Positions 5,519 through 7,633 of a DNA stretch of 7,633 nt are shown here, in pieces (position 1 is the stretch's first letter; each line of letters opens with the position of its first letter). A program made the position numbers and the translations under genes. Source of the DNA: Spirochaetaceae bacterium (GTDB lineage Bacteria; Spirochaetota; Spirochaetia; Treponematales; Breznakiellaceae); NCBI GenBank assembly GCA_031257995.1, contig JAIRNN010000065.1, forward strand, positions 1-7,633, given 5' to 3'. The notes beneath the pieces were generated by a model. It made no database searches and was not told where the DNA came from. It worked only from the letters and a program-made list of their open reading frames with translations.

Positions 5519-6841
5519 GTGCGAAAAAAGGGTATTACTTTGGGGGTGATGGGGCTCGTGGCTGCGGGCTCACTGTTTGCCCAAGAGTGGGGATGGAGTG
5601 AGAGCTTGGATATGATTTGGCTCTTCCTCGGCGCGGCGCTGGTGTTCATTATGCAGGCCGGTTTCGCGATGGTCGAGACGGGGCTGACCCGCGCGAAAAA
5701 CGCGACGAATATCGTGATGAAGAACCTCATGGATTTCTGCATCGGCGCGATTGTTTACTGGGCGATTGGCTGGGGGTTCATGTATGGGACCAACGGAGAC
5801 GTGCCGGGGGTTTTCATCGGGCTGTCCGATTTCTTTAAGAACCCGATGGACGATCCGGTCTACCACCGGGACTGGTTCTTTCAGGTGGTGTTCGCCGCGA
5901 CTTCCGCGACCATCGTATCCGGCTCGATGGCGGAACGGACTCAGTTTAAGTCCTATCTTATCTACACAGCGTTCATCTCGGCGCTGATCTATCCGATTTC
6001 GGGGCACTGGATATGGGGCGGCGGCTGGCTTTCCGATCTCGGCTTCCACGACTTTGCCGGTTCGACGGTCGTTCACTCGGTAGGCGGCTGGGCGGGGCTG
6101 GTGGGGGCGGCGGTTGTCGGCCCGCGTCTCGGCAAATATGTGAAAGGCGAGGGAGGACATATCTCGGTGAAGGCGTTCCCCGGCCATTCCATGCCGCTTG
6201 CCATGCTCGGCGTGTTTCTGCTCTGGTTCGGCTGGTACGGGTTTAACGGCGCGTCTACCCTTTCCGGATCCAGTCCTGACATCGCGCGGGTGTGCGTTAC
6301 GACGACTCTTGCCGCAGCCGCCGGGACTATCGGAGCGTTGTTTACTTCATGGATCTGGTTCAAGAAGCCTGACGCTTCGATGTCGATGAACGGCGCGTTG
6401 GCGGGTCTGGTCTCGATCACCGCGCCCTGCGGTGTCGTCTCGCCGGCGGCATCCATTATCATCGGCCTTTTGGGGGGCATCCTCGTTGTGCTATCGGTCG
6501 AGTTTATCGACAAGACGCTCAAGATTGACGATCCGGTCGGCGCTTCGTCAGTACACCTCGTCTGCGGTATCTGGGGAACGCTCGCCGTGGGTATTTGGGG
6601 CAATGTCGAGGGAACGGCGGTCGGCCTCCTGCACAGCGGAGGCTTTGCCCAACTGGGTGTTCAGGCGCTCGGTATTGTGACGGTCGGCGTATGGGCCTTT
6701 GGAACAAGCCTCATCCTGTTCAACATCATCAAGGCGATCACCGGACTCCGCGTAACCGCCCGTGAAGAACAGCAGGGCTTGGACATCAGCGAACACAAGG
6801 CAGATGGTTACGCCGGTTTCCAAATCTTTAGCAATATGTAA
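5519..6841 (+). CDS. amtB: Ammonium transporter AmtB
   Basis: This 440-residue Amt/MEP/Rh-family channel takes up ammonium across the inner membrane and is typically trimeric. It starts with GTG and a cleavable-looking signal sequence (charged MRKK, hydrophobic core, SLFAQ around 18-22), followed by about 11 membrane segments. Pore residues align with E. coli AmtB: Phe-gate F125 and F242, W239, D178, and the twin histidines H186 (STVVH) and H346 (ASSVH). HWIWGGGWL (163-171) and the AER loop (138-140) are also typical. The C-terminal tail, which docks the PII protein, reads GLD...H-K-A-D-G-Y (420-431) instead of the common GLD...H-G-E-x-x-Y. It is transcribed from the sigma54 promoter at 5465-5480 and lies 10 bases upstream of glnK, the classic amtB/PII pairing. 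Function is nearly certain; affinity and gating are not visible. Confidence 0.96.
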   Translation: MRKKGITLGVMGLVAAGSLFAQEWGWSESLDMIWLFLGAALVFIMQAGFAMVETGLTRAKNATNIVMKNLMDFCIGAIVYWAIGWGFMYGTNGDVPGVFIGLSDFFKNPMDDPVYHRDWFFQVVFAATSATIVSGSMAERTQFKSYLIYTAFISALIYPISGHWIWGGGWLSDLGFHDFAGSTVVHSVGGWAGLVGAAVVGPRLGKYVKGEGGHISVKAFPGHSMPLAMLGVFLLWFGWYGFNGASTLSGSSPDIARVCVTTTLAAAAGTIGALFTSWIWFKKPDASMSMNGALAGLVSITAPCGVVSPAASIIIGLLGGILVVLSVEFIDKTLKIDDPVGASSVHLVCGIWGTLAVGIWGNVEGTAVGLLHSGGFAQLGVQALGIVTVGVWAFGTSLILFNIIKAITGLRVTAREEQQGLDISEHKADGYAGFQIFSNM

Positions 6842-6851
6842 GGAGGAAGGT

Positions 6852-7193
6852 ATGAAACTTATTATCGCATACATTCAGCCTCACGCCCTCAACGACGTGA
6901 AGCAGGAACTCTACAAGGCCGAAGTCTACAAACTCTCGGTAACCAACGCGATGGGTTGCGGCCAGCAGAAAGGCTACACTGAACACTTTCGCGGTGTTGA
7001 CATTGAGGTGAACCTCCTCAAGAAAGTACGCCTCGAAATCGCCGTCAACGACAACTTCGTGAAGCCCACGGTTGATGCGATCATCAAGGGCGCGCGTTCC
7101 GGCGAAATCGGCGACGGCAAAATCTTTGTGTTGCCGATCGAGGAAACGATCCGCATCCGCACCAGTGAAACCGGCAGCACCGCGATTGGGTAA
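6852..7193 (+). CDS. glnK: PII nitrogen-regulatory protein GlnK lacking the uridylylated Tyr51
   Basis: This 113-residue PII protein is a small trimeric sensor of 2-oxoglutarate and ATP/ADP. In AmtB-linked operons it blocks the channel when nitrogen is plentiful. Alignment without gaps to E. coli GlnB/GlnK shows conserved ligand residues: Q39, K40 and G41 at the T-loop base, K58, the GDGKIFV motif (87-93, K90), and R101/R103. In the T-loop, Tyr46 is Phe and Tyr51, which GlnD uridylylates in enterobacteria, is Ile51 (RGVDIEV). The usual enterobacterial Thr83 is Ser. So effector binding should be intact but Tyr51 uridylylation is impossible. Start ATG 6852 follows GGAGGAAGG (6842-6850), 10 bases after the amtB stop, so both are on one sigma54-dependent message. 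It is named glnK for its position; glnB would be equally valid by sequence. Confidence 0.95.
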   Translation: MKLIIAYIQPHALNDVKQELYKAEVYKLSVTNAMGCGQQKGYTEHFRGVDIEVNLLKKVRLEIAVNDNFVKPTVDAIIKGARSGEIGDGKIFVLPIEETIRIRTSETGSTAIG

Positions 7194-7203
7194 ACGGGGA
7201 AAG

Positions 7204-7234
7204 AGGTCCACAGATTACATGGATTACACAGATT
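7204..7234. repeat. Short ATTACA/CAGATT tandem repeat
   Basis: CAGATTACATGGATTACACAGATT (two imperfect units) lies just after glnK. A related inverted match occurs at 239-259. Similar tracts are scattered in many bacterial intergenic regions (from memory). No function is claimed. Confidence 0.45.
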
Positions 7235-7274
7235 TTTTACACTATGCGTTGTTTGATCCGTGTTTGTCATTTGT

Positions 7275-7374
7275 GGAAGGGGGAAGTCTCCCCCTCGCTA
7301 CAGACTTGCTCCGGCCTATGGCCTCCGCAATTCTTACGCTACCCCCTCTGCGGGGGGACAACCCCCCGCAACGC
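7275..7374 (-). repeat. Dispersed structured repeat, copy 3 (inverted)
   Basis: This is the inverted copy of the element at 301-395 and 5197-5293, running from GCGTTGCGGGGGG at 7374 down to CCCCCTTCC at 7275. Its first hairpin has arms TGCGGGGGG and CCCCCCGCA (+ strand 7349-7357 and 7362-7370), one G-C pair longer than in copy 2, with the extra bases added on both arms. The last hairpin is GGGGGA/TCCCCC with flanking A-T and G-T pairs. A perfect GGCATC-AAA-GATGCC hairpin (7383-7397) borders it upstream. It lies downstream of glnK. Confidence 0.88.
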
Positions 7375-7491
7375 CCCCCGAAGGCATCAAAGATGCCCCG
7401 ATCCCGGCGAATCGCAGGCGTGGAACTTGTATCCGGCTTTGACACCGGCGGGCTATTGAATACAAAATAATCGACGAAAAAAAGAGGTGAG

Positions 7492-7528
7492 CCTCACAGC
7501 CGTTTTGCGGTTGTGAGGTTTTTATTTT
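7492..7528 (+). terminator. Rho-independent terminator downstream of glnK
   Basis: The 11-bp stem CCTCACAGCCG (7492-7502) and CGGTTGTGAGG (7508-7518), with one G-T pair, surrounds the loop TTTTG and is followed by TTTTTATTTT (7519-7528). An A-run (7477-7483) precedes it, so it may also work for transcripts entering from the right. It is the first convincing terminator after amtB-glnK, so their message probably includes the inverted repeat copy at 7275-7374. Confidence 0.88.
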
Positions 7529-7548
7529 CCATGTGCCAGGTTTAAAAC

Positions 7549-7565
7549 CACCGCCTTTAGGCGGT
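7549..7565 (+). mobile_element. Probable left-end hairpin of an IS200/IS605-type element
   Basis: The small perfect hairpin ACCGCC-TTTA-GGCGGT (7550-7565) lies about 57 bases before an ATG that opens a gene with Met-Ala-Glu-Tyr. IS200/IS605 elements have no terminal inverted repeats but carry short sub-terminal hairpins recognised by the TnpA transposase, whose gene starts close to the left end; their TnpA proteins often begin with a Met-x-Glu-Tyr-Arg-like sequence (from memory). The element continues beyond the window, so this call rests on a few bases and is tentative. Confidence 0.45.
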
Positions 7566-7621
7566 CAGCTTTAAGCTTGATTATATCCTTGAAAGACGAT
7601 ATCATCAAAGAAAGGCGATAT

Positions 7622-7633
7622 ATGGCAGAGTAC
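7622..7633 (+). CDS. Start of a gene cut by the window edge, possibly IS200-type tnpA
   Basis: ATGGCAGAGTAC (Met-Ala-Glu-Tyr) follows a plausible ribosome site AGAAAGG (7609-7615, 6-base spacing). Only four codons are inside the window. With the hairpin at 7550-7565 the beginning fits the Y1 transposase TnpA of IS200/IS605 elements, but any other gene is possible. Confidence 0.4.

Overview
The window comes from a GC-rich bacterial chromosome with long, repeat-filled intergenic regions. The gene content (AmtB/PII pair, PAP2-family protein, secreted orphan protein), the G-rich dispersed repeats and the unusual histidine gene would fit a host-associated spirochaete of the Treponema group (termite-gut or similar). 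That assignment rests on recall and gene style, not on a marker gene, and is only moderately secure.

Layout, left to right. (1) 1-444: no recognisable gene; it holds the first copy of a structured dispersed repeat (301-395) and a short pyrimidine-rich tandem array. (2) 2164-445, minus strand: a sigma70-type promoter drives a two-gene operon, a secreted protein of unknown function followed by a PAP2-superfamily protein, joined by a 4-base GTGA stop/start overlap. The PAP2 protein has Ser in place of the second-motif His. (3) 2118-2784: intergenic, with a diverged repeat copy, a perfect 17-bp hairpin and a good sigma70 promoter facing right. (4) 2785-4941, plus strand: one 718-residue polypeptide carrying three complete histidine-biosynthesis enzymes in the order HisA - HisI - HisC, the most unusual gene of the window. 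(5) 4942-5464: a gene-free mosaic of related repeat modules. (6) 5465-7193, plus strand: a consensus-perfect sigma54 (-24/-12) promoter, then amtB (ammonium channel) and glnK (PII signal protein), 10 bases apart. The PII protein has Ile where the uridylylated Tyr51 of enterobacterial PII proteins sits. (7) 7194-7633: another copy of the dispersed repeat in inverted orientation, a strong intrinsic terminator, and at the right edge what looks like the left end of an IS200/IS605-type element, with a hairpin and the first four codons of a gene starting Met-Ala-Glu-Tyr.

How the genes work together. AmtB and GlnK form the standard ammonium uptake and gating module, and the sigma54 promoter implies nitrogen-limitation control. 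The HisA-HisI-HisC fusion covers steps 3, 4 and 7 of histidine synthesis and has its own promoter; no other his gene is visible. The two minus-strand proteins are both exported or membrane proteins and are probably co-translated, but their shared role is unknown. The clearest non-coding signal is the repeat family: three clear copies plus one diverged copy in 7.6 kb, with matched changes on both sides of G/C-rich hairpin stems.
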